DNA of 64,000 bases, taken from contig NZ_JACIET010000003.1 in the NCBI RefSeq assembly GCF_014197015.1, forward strand, positions 62,001-126,000, in the 5' to 3' direction. How positions within the stretch are numbered: the stretch's first letter is position 1; each line of letters begins with the position of its first letter. Origin of the DNA: Niveibacterium umoris (GTDB lineage Bacteria > Pseudomonadota > Gammaproteobacteria > Burkholderiales > Rhodocyclaceae). Position numbers and translations under genes: made by a program. The notes under the pieces were generated by a model, which worked only from the letters and a program-made list of their open reading frames with translations, made no database searches and was not told where the DNA came from. Shown piece by piece: positions 63,876-64,000 of this stretch.

Positions 63876-64000
63876 TTGGAACCATCGTTCAAACTGCTTG
63901 GCTGGCTGCGCGACTACCAGCGAGCCGACTTCAGCGAAGACCTGATCGCCAGTTTCACGCTGGTGCTGTTCCTGGTGCCGCAGGGGCTGGCCTATGCGCT
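63876..64000 (+). CDS. SulP family anion transporter, N-terminal part
   Basis: The window ends inside this gene; 41 residues are visible. They read as the start of a SulP/SLC26 permease: GWLRDYQRADFSEDLIASFTLVLFLVPQGLAYA, matching the family's cytosolic leader and first helix with its PQGxAYA motif. The start is TTG 63876, five bases after GGGGGAG; no ATG or GTG fits. SulP proteins carry sulfate, bicarbonate or dicarboxylates; this fragment cannot distinguish them. Confidence 0.88.
   Translation, partial: MEPSFKLLGWLRDYQRADFSEDLIASFTLVLFLVPQGLAYA

Overview
The window is high-GC DNA with dense, short-spaced genes, GTG/TTG starts and mostly ATGA-type operon overlaps. Gene content (glyA-nrdR-ribD, gpmA-envC-ctpA, secB-gpsA, a fused EIIA-HPr-EI fructose PTS, an OprM-type RND pump, dnaE1) points to a betaproteobacterium, most likely near Rhodocyclales/Burkholderiales. 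Genus-level placement is an inference. No rRNA, tRNA, CRISPR array or prophage was seen.

Layout. 1-1250: a yybP-ykoY (Mn2+) riboswitch followed by a TerC-family gene. 1256-3540: a TRAP DctQM permease pair without a binding protein. 3670-8090: a histidine phosphatase, glyA, nrdR, ribD and a MoeB/ThiF-like enzyme. 8159-12180: a small conserved protein, the C-terminal processing protease ctpA, envC and gpmA, all on the minus strand. 12334-15027: a membrane rhodanese, glutaredoxin, secB, an SH3 protein and gpsA. 15031-21461: a LacI-type FruR and the fruBKA operon, with two copies of a near-identical palindromic operator. 21587-26981: chrA, an MFS permease, ChaA-like antiporter, trmL, a WbuC cupin and an outer-membrane barrel. 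27082-34223: an RND tripartite pump whose last gene, overlapping the outer-membrane factor, is a SpoT/MESH1-like HD hydrolase. 34444-37950: dnaE.

38090-57137 is more accessory: an uncharacterised three-gene envelope operon, a YbjN protein, two large exported CHAT-domain putative cysteine proteases, a secreted lipoprotein with four nearly identical 270-bp Fn3 repeats joined to a glycosidase-like domain (with a C10 tract just upstream of its start), gltS, a gene carrying every signature of halohydrin dehalogenases, an SRAP protein and a Sel1-repeat membrane protein.

57170-63900 is a decaying, rearranged zone: a RAYT (REP-associated tyrosine transposase) with REP-like palindromes, a truncated ORF ended by such a palindrome, a lipoprotein-like gene of lower GC, an hlyD pseudogene broken by a 13-bp tandem duplication, an intact phnA/yjdM gene and a second, internally deleted copy of it, a barrel protein, a lipoprotein, and the 5' end of a SulP transporter running off the window.
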